Origin: Blastomussa wellsi
Taxonomy: Eukaryota > Cnidaria > Anthozoa > Scleractinia > Plerogyridae
Direction of reading: 5' to 3'
Length of the DNA: 64,000 nt
Assembly: GCA_947652115.1 (NCBI GenBank)
Contig: OX393569.1
Location: 3,832,791 to 3,896,790 of the forward strand
Shown here: piece by piece, positions 1 to 38,819 of the stretch
Layout of the letters: each line of letters starts with the position of its first letter
Position numbering within the stretch: the first letter of the stretch is position 1
The notes under the pieces: model-generated
The model's database searches: none
What the model was told of the DNA's origin: nothing
The model's input: only the letters and a program-made list of their open reading frames with translations
Made by a program: the position numbers and the translations under genes

Positions 1-12539
<12,539 letters not shown>

Positions 12540-13358
12540 CAAAGACTTCCGTTGTGACGTACCGGTAATCAATATTATTAAATCACCATTACTATTGAAT
12601 TTTGTACGATCTGATGAAGTTAACGAAGAATATTTAAACAACGTTCAGGTGCAATCCGCGATTTAAACTGGCTCTTTAGCTCTAACAATGATTAGGGCCT
12701 TGTCTTCGACGCAGGGTTTTGGAATCAGTTGGTATACATCAGTCTGTGGTTTCTATGGCCATTTTTTAAAGGTACTTTTTAGATGGTACGAATATATTGA
12801 GGGCCATTTTAATAAAAAAAAAAAATTCAGTTCGCCGCGTTCTTTACCATTGTCAACCGGTCAAGCGCAAGATGGGTGGGTAACAATTCATATGTGCATT
12901 CAGGGTTGTTTTTCATTCGATCTTTATTTTAAGTTTTGAACTTCTGAATTAGTTCCTGGCTTTATCTTTGTCTATAAAAAGTTGAAAAACAAAGAGCCTT
13001 CAACGGTCTGTTATATTATTTGACTTATTGTCGTGTCATCAGATTTTTCTCCGCCACAATGTGTTGTTATCAGTATATAGTCGTTTTGTCATCTCAAAAA
13101 CGAATTTTGTTTATATTTAACAATTATGTTATGTGCTCGAGATTTCTATCGCGTGATAGTTGATTACGGTGAAACTCGAAGCAACTATTACCGGAGAAAT
13201 CAAGAGCAAATAATCTAATTGTTTTAGTATAAATCTACTAGACGTTCAAAACGTAACAATAAGATTATCGAAATCTTCTTCACAGGCACTAAAAATACTT
13301 CAAACCGTGAAGAAGCGGTCCCTATTTCTTTGACAATCGCTATTCGCGTTCTATTTAA
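12540..13358. other. FAM91A1 3' flank, no gene seen
   Basis: Probably the FAM91A1 3' UTR and flank. An AATAAA at 12811-12816 directly precedes a genomic A-run and could be the poly(A) signal; this is uncertain. Nothing else was recognised. Confidence 0.4.
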
Positions 13359-13823
13359 AGGAGAACTGAAGGCAAAAATTGATGTTTTAAAGTTTTTTTT
13401 TCGGTATTTCTGTCTTTTTTCGACCTCAAGACCCGTTTTTAGCGTGATTTTACGCCATTGGCATTGCGGCTCAGAATGGGTGGGTCGGCAGTCTTTTATG
13501 TCGTTAGTGATGGGCTCCTGGTGTTGTATGATATGGGGTCACATGATTTCCTTATCAATCTTTTCCTTTGCTCTACCATGGTGTACTGTTGTGCTGCTGG
13601 ATGCTCGAATAATTCTCAGTGTTCCCCACATCATACGTCACAGCCATACATTTTGAGCCCGCAATGCAAAGGCCCAAAAAGCGGGAAAACCTCATCTTCA
13701 AACTTAATTTTCTCGCCAAAATGAATAAACGGGAATAAATTACTACCCAAACTAAACTTTACCTACGTTAGGCTTTCTAAAGAATGTATTTCAGAAATAA
13801 TAATTTTTGCCTTCAGTTTCCCG
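13359..13823. mobile_element. TTAA-flanked inverted-repeat element with THAP start fragment
   Basis: TTAA occurs at 13355-13358 and 13824-13827. Just inside are the inverted ends GAACTGAAGGCAAAAATT (left) and AATTTTTGCCTTCAGTTTCC (right). The interior has an ATG at 13578 opening MVYCCAAGCSNNSQ, which matches the start of THAP zinc-finger domains, but the frame then leaves the family. The structure fits a non-autonomous DNA transposon inserted at TTAA. The THAP piece could be captured exon sequence or the remains of the parent element. Confidence 0.75.
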
Positions 13824-13832
13824 TTAACAAAT

Positions 13833-14003
13833 AGATTCCATGTTGCTGTGAACTGTTCAGTAATAGATCACTGATGACGTCAAAATGTGGTAAAAACGAA
13901 ATGTTGGCACACGAGGCGATAGCGGAGTGTCACTGATGTTATCACCGCATTTTGACGTCTTCTGTGATCTATTACTGAACAGACGCACTGCAACATGGCA
14001 TCC
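13833..14003. repeat. imperfect palindrome
   Basis: The left arm holds CCATGTTGCTGTGAACTG, then TTCAGTAATAGATCAC and TGACGTCAAAATG. The right arm holds the complements CATTTTGACGTC, GTGATCTATTACTGAACAG and a CACTGCAACATGG-like end. Just beyond it, TGTGTTATATAATAAAG (about 14009) and CTTATTATATAACACA (about 14104) form a second inverted pair. It is probably a MITE or nested MITEs. Confidence 0.7.
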
Positions 14004-14120
14004 ATCTGTGTTATATAATAAAGAAACTAAACATACGGTCATCAGGGCGTGTTCCCTTTATAGATCACAGGTAGTAACCAATCAAAATGCGTCCATTATT
14101 GGGCTTATTATATAACACAG

Positions 14121-14493
14121 AATAGACAGTGGGCAGCGTAGCCAATCAGAGAGCATGCGCGATGGAAAGCTAGTAGACTTATACTAATACAGTACAGCTT
14201 ACTCCATACACGTGAATTTTCCACGAAGAAAACAAACAAGCCGTAATAACGAAGTGTCGGTAACGTGACGTTCCGTAGTAGAGTATAATGAAAAATTAAG
14301 TTGCCCTTGGAAGATAGTTAACAACAATATATGCATTCCGTAAAATTCTGATAGCCCCCGCCCTCCCCCAACCGTCAAATGGATCAAAATGTTTACCGTC
14401 ACCCGTAAAAGAAACCAGTGTTCGTAAAAGGAACGTCTGCTCATTTTGAGACAAGTTCACGTTGAGTTCTTTGAACAAATGCCTAAATAACAT

Positions 14494-14538
<45 letters not shown>

Positions 14539-15889
14539 GTAAACAGAAAATGTTATTGTTTTTAAATTTTCTGCGCGCCGCCATTTTGGATTTGATGACG
14601 TAATTGCGTTGCCTGATAAGAACTTTTGCTTCCTAACAAAAGCGGCAACGCAATGGTGGCGCGTGGGAAATTTAAAAGCGGTAGTCTTACCCATTTTCCT
14701 GCCTTGTTCAATAAAATTTGTAATGTAGGCATTATTTCAGACAACTCCCTGTCAACTAAAGAGGAGAGTTTCCCTTTAACCGCCAACCTTCAAAGGTGTC
14801 CGCCCATCGAGACCCTCTTACACGCTCCTGAAATGTTTCAGGCTTTACAATTACATCCCTTTCAAACATAAACCAAACATCAATTTCTTTCGATAGTTAG
14901 CCGCCCCCCACCACTAGATTACACCTCCTTCTCAACCCAGCCATCTAATAACCCCAGGGTTTATCGGAATTTTTCTTTAGAGCAAACATAGAGTTATATT
15001 TACAGACGGGGAAATCTTGTCAAGAAAAAGAAAAGCATTTCAAGGGTTATATAAAAACGGTTCTAAAGTCTAAAAGATTGTGTATATAAGCCAGTAATTT
15101 ATTTTTACTCTCAAAAACAAACATACGATTTTGAACTTAGAGGTTGTATTCAAGTTAAACAAATTAAATAAAATTGAAATTGTTGGATTTATTGCATTTC
15201 ATTATTGACTCTTTCCCTTTATATTTTTGTTTCATTTTATGTTAACTTATGACTTTTTAAAAATATTACTCTATAAAATAGTAATCTCTCTTCGTAGAAT
15301 TCGTTTAGCATAACTTATATTTTTTTGTTTTGTTGAGAAAATTATTTACAATATTCTTAAAATAGTTAGAAAAAATGGTTTTAACCTCGTTCTTCGATTG
15401 TTACATACCGTTTCAGGACTTCTTCGAATTCACGGTATTTTTTTAACGAGGGCTGATTGTTGCAGATAGGACAATAAAACTAATTGCTAAGTCTGAATTT
15501 ATTCTTAAAAATATGACTGTTGAATTATCTGTTACCTTCTATTCAAGTTATTAGTAGCTGTGGAAAAAAATGAGAGTTTTTTCGCTTTTCAAAATAGAAA
15601 GCATTGCTATTCGACCTCACTAATGTTATTTTAAAAACAATTTTAAGCGCTATACGTTTTTTGACACGTTGGTCATGTTTCTCTTGGTATAAATTGTTGG
15701 TGGTTGCGTGGACTTTTTCTGACCGATGTCTCATCCAGAATTCCGTCCAAGTGCTGTTCCATCCAACAGCTTGCATCCTTAAAACACAAAACAGAGAAAA
15801 TCGATCCCTGAAGACATTTGTAATTTTGTCCAGTGCCCAATGCAAATAATTTCTTGTCATCTGGTGACGTAAGTTGAAAGGTAAAATCT
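14121..15889. other. convergent intergenic stretch, no gene seen
   Basis: AT-rich DNA between FAM91A1 and the kinase. It includes a (TAA)n microsatellite at 14494-14538. No open frame with family features was recognised. Confidence 0.5.
14494..14538. repeat. (TAA)n microsatellite
   Basis: About 15 uninterrupted TAA units seen directly. Confidence 0.97.
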
Positions 15890-16105
15890 GCGTCGAGCCT
15901 AGTGGCCCATACCGCCGGAGCTTATCTGTAGCATGAAGCGACTGGGAGTATTTCTATCCCACCCCTATTTATACACCTGGGTGAAGATAGGCACTATGAG
16001 GGTAAAGTGTCTTGCCCAAGAGCACAACGCAGTGTCCCGGCTAGAGGCTCGAACTCTGACCGTTCGATCTGGAGTCCAGCGCACAAACCATTATGCCAAC
16101 GTCGT
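15890..16105 (-). repeat. tRNA-derived SINE
   Basis: The minus strand begins with GGCATAATGGTTTGTGCGC (A-box-like) and continues to GTCAGAGTTCGAGCC (B-box-like). It then has the tail words TCTTGGGCAAGACACTTTAC, CATAGTGCCTATCTTCACCC and GGTGTATAAATAGGGGTGGG. Partial copies with the same word order occur at 1205, 3540 and 47860. The copy lies about 325 bases downstream of the kinase stop. Confidence 0.75.
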
Positions 16106-16429
16106 TCCCAGGGCCATCTCCGATGGCGTCCGCAGAAGACTGCCACATCTGGTCACGTAGCTCTTAACAAACATACACAGCCCTTCAAGTCTCCTCCGCA
16201 ACTCAGGTAAAAAATAACGCTTTGTTGAAGAGAGAGAGAGAGAGAGTTGAGGAGAGAACATTGGAGAAAACTCGGGAGGGAACTGAGGCGAGGCTGTGGA
16301 AGACAGAAAAGGACTGGACAGAAGATGTGGATCTTCCTCCCCAGACCCCTTACAGTTTCCGCTGCGACTTCTCTCCAAATCACTTCTTTCGAGTTCAGTT
16401 CCTTCGATGGAAATTGGATGAAAAAAAAA

Positions 16430-30368
<13,939 letters not shown>

Positions 30369-30720
30369 AACAGCAAATACTCGTCACCTCAGCTACCTTG
30401 CAAAGTGGCCCATTTGTAAACAGGAAAAACCCGCAACATTGCAATTTACAATCGGCATGTGCGATCAGCGCGGATCAACCAATCGACGGGTGGAATTTTG
30501 ACCGCACGCGCCAACTATTGTTTTTTATTGTTGACGATAGCGCGAAAGCTGCGCTCTGATTGGTCGAAGAACAATGTGGCACGTTCTGACGCGTGCCTTG
30601 CTTTATGGGCTCTCTTGCGAAAGCCAACATTTGAAAAGCCGAGTTGCGCGTCCACTGCAAACACACGCTAATTTTGCCCCCACGAGATCTTTTCTTTTTT
30701 ACTGCAAATGACTGCAAATT
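30369..30720 (-). promoter_or_regulatory. probable kinase promoter region
   Basis: Upstream of the kinase ATG. It contains CCAAT at 30479-30483 on the plus strand and ATTGG at 30559-30563 (CCAAT on the minus strand), in DNA more GC-rich than its surroundings. No TATA box was identified. The promoter role is inferred from position. Confidence 0.45.
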
Positions 30721-32051
30721 AGCAGTTGAATACGTTAATATCCGCTAGAGGAAATACGCACGAGGAATAATTTCATGTGTTTTGAATATAGGTAAACAGT
30801 GCCTCGTGTTAGCTTTTTATTTTATTTTTTTTCCCCGGCGGCTGTGCTGAAATACACTTGCGTCGTGTTCGTCATATTGGCCGTGATTTTGCGCGAGCTG
30901 TTAATTTGATCGGATTTGTGTTTATCTCAAATCAAACTTGTGATCATGTACCTAGCTTCCACGCTCTGTTACGACCACATGCAATATTTATGACAGCACT
31001 AAGTGGACACGTTTTCACAGGGAAAAACCCGAGGCTTCCTTGAGGCGTTCAATATGTCCGTGTTGATGAAATCGCGTGCGCTTTAAAAGGTTGCTCAACC
31101 TTACGAACTCTCATGCGCAGAATATTTGTTAGGCGGATTATTTTGGGCAACTAATCAACTCCAATTCAAATTTAAATGCCTTGGGAAGCTCCGTTTAAAA
31201 TATGCAGTGATAGAAGTGATGAAACAGCGTCATACCCCGCCCAAAATGACAACTGACGCGCTTTCTTCGTTCGCCGAATTCTCTCGTTTTAAAATGGCGA
31301 AATATTTCCACTTTGGCTTATTGAAGTGTTAATTTGTTTTACTGTCTTCTTCTCTCTCTTCCAATACAAGTAATCTAAGCCAAACTACCCGCCGCAAGTT
31401 TTATTCTACGGTCATAAAAAATTCAGTTTGTTCAGTGATGCGTTCAGTGCAAGCAGCTAACTAAACACCATGTTGCAACTTTTGCGGGAATCCTGAATTT
31501 CTAATATAGGCGAAAAGGCGAAACACTCGCTGACGTCCGAATTTACATTACAGTTATTTGGCTTCCGAAGTTCGGTTTTGAAACAGTTATGCGCGGGGTT
31601 ACGCTATGCGTCTTTTGTGCGCGCGCGTATGAAGAATAAACACACAGAGTTTAAATTTTCATAATAATGGTATTATAATTTTCTCTTCTTCAATTTCAAT
31701 TCGCTTTAAAACACGCTCCTCGTGGCGAGAATGGAGAGAAATTTAGTAAAAATACAACACTTAGCTTCGGGAACTATTAAATTATTTAGAATCCTTTTTT
31801 TGTACAATTATCGTAATAAAAGCTCTCTAAAACGAGAATGCATCAGTCAATACAAAAACGAAATAAACTTCCTAGGTCGAAAAAAATATTCACAGAAAAA
31901 CGTGTCCATAGCGGTTAGAAAAGTCCAGAGGTCCAAACAAGACCCCGCGAATGTCTCAATGTTTATAAAAATCGCTTAAAGTGGAAATTTGACAAGTCAA
32001 CAGCAGTGTCCTTCCACCAGTCAAACCTTGAACGGCGAAAATTGCAATCAG
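30721..32051. other. SoxC 3' flank / kinase upstream, no gene seen
   Basis: AT-rich intergenic DNA that probably includes the SoxC 3' UTR (below 32052). No coding frame with family features was recognised. Confidence 0.5.
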
Positions 32052-32930
32052 CTACAAATGTCCAAGAGAGTTTTCAAGCCATTGGCCTTGGATAAGCTCG
32101 GATACCTCTGGCGGGGTGTAGAGATCAGGAAAATCAAATTGGCCGCCATTTGCCCCATTCAGATCAAGTAATGGAGAGACAGGCAGACCATTGAAGTTCA
32201 CGTTGCCAAACTCTAAGCTCGGCCACGAGTTCGGGATCTGTTGGTGGTTCACGCTGACTGGCACTTGCTGATCTTGTTTGAACGCTTGTTCGAAGTCGTC
32301 GTACAGCGAGAGCTGATCAATTGGATCTTCTGGTGTCGTTCCGATCGCATCGGGTACGTTCGGCGGTGGGGTGATTGGCGAAACGAAGTCGCGGCGTTGT
32401 TTCTTAAATGGTGGCTGCTCTCCCAGGGAACTGGCGTGTTTCTTGGAAGAACCCAGGCCAGGAAATGCGTGAGCGCCGGGGAGAGCTTCGCGCTTCGTTC
32501 CCACCGCCTCTGTTAGGTTCTTCCTCGAGTGTCCTTCTGTGGAAGATGAATTTTTACTCTCTTGCGCACCAGTGTTGCTCTTCTGCTTACTGGGTTGCTT
32601 CTTCTTGCGCGGGCGGTATTTGTAATCAGGATAAGCCTGCATGTGTCTTATTCGAAGACGCTCCGATTCCTCCACGAACGGTCTCTTCTCGCTCTCCGAC
32701 AGCAGTTTCCAGCGCTTTCCGAGGCGTTTGCTGATTTCGGCGTTGTGCATATCGGGATGCTCTTCAGCCATTTTTCTGCGTTCGATCTGACTCCACACCA
32801 TGAATGCGTTCATAGGGCGCTTGACGTGCTGCATCGATTTCTTGGGTTCTTCTTCGGGTTCGTCCGCTGTGGGTACGTGTGGCGGCGGGCTTGGTGAGTT
32901 GAGCTCACTTCCTTGGAACACCATCATCAC
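32052..32930 (-). CDS. SoxC: SoxC transcription factor (Sox4/11/12 group), intronless
   Basis: A single-exon frame of 292 codons. The HMG box runs from about residue 35 to 104: [32 protein letters not shown] and [12 protein letters not shown], the SoxB/C-type minor-groove DNA-binding domain. The C-terminus ([20 protein letters not shown]) matches the short transactivation motif that defines vertebrate SoxC proteins, followed by a one-residue-type ending (NSLGHL). The linker is Ser/Pro/Lys-rich, with a second basic patch (KKQRRD) that may add nuclear import. The start is taken at the first of three consecutive ATG codons (32930). Known SoxC proteins act in neural and other progenitor differentiation; that role is inferred here. 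The gene lies upstream of, and in the same direction as, the kinase gene, about 1.7 kb away. Confidence 0.96.
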   Translation of the reverse strand: MMMVFQGSELNSPSPPPHVPTADEPEEEPKKSMQHVKRPMNAFMVWSQIERRKMAEEHPDMHNAEISKRLGKRWKLLSESEKRPFVEESERLRIRHMQAYPDYKYRPRKKKQPSKQKSNTGAQESKNSSSTEGHSRKNLTEAVGTKREALPGAHAFPGLGSSKKHASSLGEQPPFKKQRRDFVSPITPPPNVPDAIGTTPEDPIDQLSLYDDFEQAFKQDQQVPVSVNHQQIPNSWPSLEFGNVNFNGLPVSPLLDLNGANGGQFDFPDLYTPPEVSELIQGQWLENSLGHL

Positions 32931-35900
32931 AAACGCGCTTCAGTTGCCCGTGCGAGAAGGAAAATAAAAAATACTCTAGTCTACCAAGCGCGGACAAAGT
33001 TCAGTGGTCCGAGCCAGTCAGTTGGTTCCAGTGCCAAACACGAGACTTGGAAGCCACTGGTGTACTGAATTTCTATCTCACGGTCCGTAGGAGTTCGAGC
33101 TCTGATTCGCTTGACACGTTATCAGCGAGTGGACAAGCACAAACTGATCGTGGCAATTTCTATTTTTAATTTACGCTCAACTCGAGTTTGCGTTGGTTTG
33201 TCTGTGACGCCGTGACACGTCACCTCACGCTAGGACAAAAGAACCAATGATGGCAAGCAAAACCTGCTCAATGCTCCGCCTCCGGCTCGCCGCGCACACT
33301 TGTGATTGGACAATTCTGCGGCTCCTTGGTCTGTTTGCTTATGTGTTTTTAAATGGGTTTGCGCGCCAAGTGTCGGCGAGAGGCACGAATTTGATCGAAA
33401 CTCAAGAATCGAGTGAAAATTACCGTGAGATCGGCCGTGATGGTTTGTGAGCGACCTTCGCGGTTGGCGAATTGCTTCGCGTCTAACTCGCGCGCGCGAT
33501 TGCATGCGAATGGTTTCGTGTAAAACGTGGAAGTAGCGAGATCAGTGTTGTCCAGTTTGTTTCCAATTCACGCCACGTGCTTGGAACAATAGTACGGTGC
33601 ATCGATAATGACTTACAACACCAAGGGATTGTCACAACAAACGAAAATTTGCATCTTATTTTGGACTGTTTTGAATAAGAAAGACACACTCGAAAGACTT
33701 TTTTTCGGCGTAGTTCTTAGCTGGGTGATACGCCGAAATTTCAAATTTACCCGGTTATTGCTTGAATTGAGAACTTTGGAAAGAGTCTGGGCAAACAAGC
33801 GGAGCAACCGCGTCGGTGGTTGAATTAGGAAAGATCAGCTCTTGATTTGTTTTACTAGTAATAAAGTTACCTTTGAAATATGGACAAGGGCGGTGGCCTC
33901 TGGGCAAGGAGGGCATTTATCCTCGCTTTCTTAGCTGCCGAAAATTAAAATTAAAAGTCAACGATTTATTTTTTACAGCTTTCCACGGGTCATTTTCGAT
34001 TATTCTGTCGGTAGTTTCAGCCGAGCGCAAACTTAGATCGCTATCAGGTTTACCATCTCAATATATTAGAAGTCCCCACGGACAGCGGCAATTAGGGCTG
34101 TATTCGCCTTTCCGTTGCAAGTGCCAAAATAATTTAAATCTAATAATGCTAATTCGTTGGCAGGGAGTTTTGTTGATACGGCGGATGTCTGGGGGCCGAG
34201 TCGCTCTTCGCTGTTACAGTACACAATTTTTAACTTTTGTGTGACTTTTATTTTATTTCAAGGGTTCGAAATTTCACTAACTTGAGCGAGCGAAATAAGC
34301 GGGGCTTGGGAAATTTACGGTCGAAGCAACCTTCCCGGGAGAAACAACAACCTGTTGAAGGTAAAACAACCTGCTTCGAAGAGCCCAAAATGGTCGCTTT
34401 GGAGACGTTCGTCTTCAACCAATCAGGGTAGGTTTTGATCTAAACGCGGTATATTCGCGGACAGGTGTCATTTGCGTCCGAAGAGATAGGGCTGATTTAT
34501 TAAACAGACAGGTGACACCGAGAGGTCACTGCACGACCCACGTGCTTAGAGACCGCCAGCTGGCTGCCAATCATCCTTCGACTGTTCTTTCGCGCTAGAG
34601 AGAAAAAATAAAACCATTAAAAAGCTTCATTCTTGCCGACTGAAGCCGTTGCCGCGGTTTCGGCCGACGCGCGACGGCTTTTTCGCGCTCAAATTTTCCT
34701 CCCATTTTTCCGAACCCTGGAGGTCCATTGCTTATTAGACCGAAACGTAGCACTGCAGTCCTGCCGGTCTGTTAATGGCTTTCCTTTTCTCTCGTTTTCA
34801 AAACCTTCTCTATTCTTCTACCGGTGTTTGCATTATATTTGACCGGATTATGCAAGTGGAGTCGAGTGACCGCGAATGGCCATCTCTGATTGGCCGTTGC
34901 CACCTGAACCAGATGTTTAGTGGCAAGTTTACGCCGGTAAGGTCTCACAGGAACTGCTCGAAGAAACACAGGCCGCCATATTTGACAGTGAAACGATAAC
35001 TTAACTCTATCGAAGATGAACAACACGAAGCACTTAAATTGGATTAGGTACATTTTCTGGCGAAAACGACGCTCCTTAAAGTCCCGGTAGCTTTTTATAT
35101 ATATTTTTCTCTATCACAAGGGGTTTTAAATCGTGTTTTGCATGATCGGGCCGAAAATTTTTTATCACCTTACCTGTGAAACGTTTTGACGCAAACCATT
35201 TTTTATTGGTAGTATTGTTATTTATTGAATTGTTTTACATCATATGTTACAATTTCTCTTACCTACTCTCGATGGTGATTTTGTACATGTATAACTTGTG
35301 TGAGTTTATCTTTTTATGTTTCGCGGAATAGGCGTTTGGAAATTAGTTTTTCGTGACATGATTAACGAGTTTTTATTAACTGTTCTAAGAATGTTCTTGA
35401 TCGTATATAAATGTTTTAGGTATATTTTAATATTACGAGTTTTTATTTTGGCTTTTTTTGCAGAAAAAGTGACTGTTGTGATTGAAGTTTTGTTTTTTTC
35501 GTGTGTCCAGTGCAGATAAATTATCAAGATTTTGGAGGAAAATTTTTGAGGCTAGCAATTATTTTGTTCTTGTTTATATTTCGGTTTAAGCTCTTGTTTT
35601 GATTCGCTTGAATTAAAATTTTTATTTGTTATTTCTTTCAATTCTGAAGCAAATTTGAGTTTATAGCGAACTTATCAAGGCATACCTTTTTGACATTCTA
35701 TTTGCAAATATACTGTCGGAGATGTCGTTTTGAATTTAGACTAATATCTGCTTAAATTGGAAGCGGGTGTTTTAGGCTTTTTGCTGGTAGCCCCAGATTT
35801 TCTAAATCAGGTCACATTTATGGTGGTATATAGAAAATGTTCCTTTTTTAGAATATGTGAATTAGAAAAAGCTGTTTCCAAACCTGCTAGTGACAAAACA

Positions 35901-38360
35901 CCAGTTTATGCAAATTTATCGTGTTTACAAAAAGCTAGGCGAGTACTCGTTTTAATTTTGTGCTTTCCAGTAATTCACACCCCTCTATTAAATCCCAAAA
36001 TGTCAGAAAATGTTCAGTTGTTTTGGGAAAGAAATTTCCAGGTTTAAGGTGGGATTATTGTTTTCCAACCTTGAAGACTAATTCTAAAGGAGAACATTTC
36101 GTACATTAACATTGATTACAATCAACAAAATGGCGAAATTTCAGCAAGACACCGCAGTGATACGGAAATTTATTAATAGAGTTTCAGTGTTTTTAACACT
36201 TTTACGACTTCTGTTTCGTGTTTTACCTTGTTCAATTGGCAAACTGCGGCTCGTGATTTACAAATTCTTCTCGTGTTCTGCCTTTGAAATTATTTTGCAA
36301 TAATATCTCGGCCAGTGTTAAAATATTAGTCGTAAAGCGTTGGTTGTTACTCACCATTGCTTTTCTTTATTGCGCAAACTACTAATTTTCAATTACAGCA
36401 CGTATTCACTTTTTGACGGATTGAGTTTACGTGTCCGGAGAACACTAAACACTAAACAAATTGATAAATTTTTGCAAAGCGAAACGGGCGAATCCAAGTG
36501 CGCGCTTAAGAGAAATTAAAAACATAATAACTGCGCGTTTGTGACGAAGAGTTTTTAATCTTCGTGGCTTTAATGTATCCGGATGAACGGAAAGTCGAAA
36601 GTCCTGCCGTGATGGAAGTAATAAGAAACTCAACTTTGGTAAACAACTTGGCATTTTTCTTCTTTCTTTTGCATTCAATGCCCATGAAAGGTATTAACCA
36701 CTCGTTGAGCCCTTGGAGCGAGATTTGTTAGCTGAGTTTCAGTAAAGTACAGGTGCTTCTCGTAAATCCGCAGAAAAGATGCCGGTCTAATCGGCGGCTA
36801 CTCGCGCAATTTTTCACCCTGTTGCTTTTGGTCATAAACACACATGGGACATACGTATGGGGCTCAAAAAATAAGCGAAACGAAGATATAAATACGGTTG
36901 GTCGAAAGCTTTGATTGCGCTAAATGGGTCAAGGTGTTATGACCGACAGCCATTTTTGTTTCGCTATGAGCTAAATTCAGAGCGGTGTTTTTATTGACTC
37001 CGGTTGGCAGCGTTGGAAATTACTTTGAAGTGAATGAAATCGATTTCTTCCAGCTCGCCCATTGATGACAACCCAGTATAGATGCCAGAAGGTTTCTCGT
37101 GTCCTCGTTGTAATTAGCGAAGTTAATGTGATTCTCGTAAAAACATTAAGATCAAAAGATCTCTACCGTGATATATTAAAGTACAAAACTAAAAAAACGA
37201 TGTTAATGATGAACCAGAAAGGAACAAGAACTGATTTTTAAGACTGGAGAAGGCTTAGTCGGATTGCGAATGACGAACGTAAAAAACGTCTTGTGACAAA
37301 CAGCGACTACGTACATTCGCACACAAAGTAACTGAAATAAATGCTGTACTGGACCGCTTTGGCTCGTTTTCGCAGTGCCATGAAGTGACTAGGCCAGTCC
37401 CCCTTGGAAGTGAAATACTCTAAGTCCTTTGCTGGTGGCTGCAACCATTTTCTTCCAGATTTTCATGTCTTACATACTCCTCTGGTGAAGACGCCAGGGG
37501 AAGAGTTCACCCGACACCGCGCATGTCCATGACGTCACGATCATCGTCAGCAAGGGTGGCCATGATCTTTTAGCCGCTAACGTGCGAACTTACGATGTTT
37601 AGTGCAAAAATTGGAAGCAAAATTATGGAGGTGGAAACATAAAACGATCTACTTTTAGTGTAATTATTAACCTTTAATATTCAGGGATTTCCTTAAAAAT
37701 TGTCAAAATGTTCACATTTACAGACATTCTCTCCTGTTTCTGCGGTGTCGTCAACTCCTGGGCGGGCACTAGAACATTCTCGTCCCAAAGCCCTTTTAGC
37801 TTCTCTTAGCCGGCAGGGCCTTAGGAACGAGAATGCGGACAGAAGCACCATATCGTGCCTTGCTGGTAAGAACTAAACACAATGACTTCGCCCAGACCTC
37901 TCGTTTTGGCACGGAACAAGGCGTTCCCCATTAGTCCAATAAGCCACTCAAGATTCAAGCGTAACAGCCATTTTCTTTCCTTTTTTTCCAATGGACAGAA
38001 TTGAAAACTTCCAACGTTGTTTAAGTTGAAAACGAAGCATATTGAGACTCATATTTACCAATCAGATAAAATCAGCACGAGCTCTCGCGAACTCAGAGTC
38101 TATTATGGACAATGGTTTCGCTTCAGAAAACCCCAAATTTTCGGAAATTTCAGTCAGAATAGAAATGGAAAGTTCCGTTTCGGTTCGGTGCGACCGGAAT
38201 ACTCAGGTCCACCTCTGGAGATAGTCGACTTTTACCCTTGGGCCCGAAACGTACCATTCCATTTTCACAAACTGGTTTTTTGCCTAACTTCAGTTCAGCA
38301 GATTCTCTCAGATACGGGGCACTGGGTAAAGGAATGCAAAGTGGAAAGGCCCGTTCCGTC
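32931..38360. other. SoxC upstream region, no gene seen
   Basis: The proximal 500 bases hold the SoxC promoter and 5' UTR by position; no TATA box is apparent. From about 35090 to 36400 the DNA is strongly AT-rich and lacks recognisable repeats. The region is a plausible location for long-range control elements, but no specific site can be supported from sequence alone. The frame at 38017-38391 does not resemble a protein family. Confidence 0.4.
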
Positions 38361-38364
38361 TAGT

Positions 38365-38612
38365 TGGTACGGTTTACAGTCTTTCCCGTAAAACCGTGAA
38401 CACCAGAAGTGTTTATGGAATGTTATTGTGTTACAAAGACAAAGCCAATCAGGTGTGTGAAAACTAAACCGCAAACAGCAACGGTAATTAGTTGTGGTTT
38501 TGAGGTTTGTTCGCGTGTCCTGAACTTTGCTGCGATTGGTCACTACACAATAAACATTCCAGAAATTTTTTCTGGTGTTCACGGTTTTACGGGAAAGACT
38601 GTAATCGGGAAA
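38365..38612. repeat. inverted-repeat element (MITE-like)
   Basis: The left arm GGTTTACAGTCTTTCCCGTA, AAACCGTGAACACCAGAA and TTATGGAATGTTATTGTG is mirrored by the right arm CACAATAAACATTCCAGAAA, TTCTGGTGTTCACGGTTT and TACGGGAAAGACTGTAA. No clear target-site duplication was identified. Confidence 0.8.
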
Positions 38613-38819
38613 CGTCGTTCCATTTTACAACAGTTGAACTCGGTTGGTCCGACTGGAAACCAGCCCCAGTCCGTCGTAGATTAAATCCGCCCCCCACCCC
38701 CCTCACCCTATTTTACTGGTACTCATATTTTCACCTGAGCGGAGAGAAGCATTTCTCTAAAACAACTCCAGAAGCACCTCGTGCCAAAGAGAATAACGAG
38801 GATAATTTCATTTTGATTT

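Noticed and set aside
32241..32897. Plus-strand ORFs over SoxC
   Set aside because: Shadows of the SoxC coding strand with no family features.
38017..38391. 124-codon plus-strand ORF
   Set aside because: No domain or splice context, and its end runs into the inverted-repeat element at 38365.
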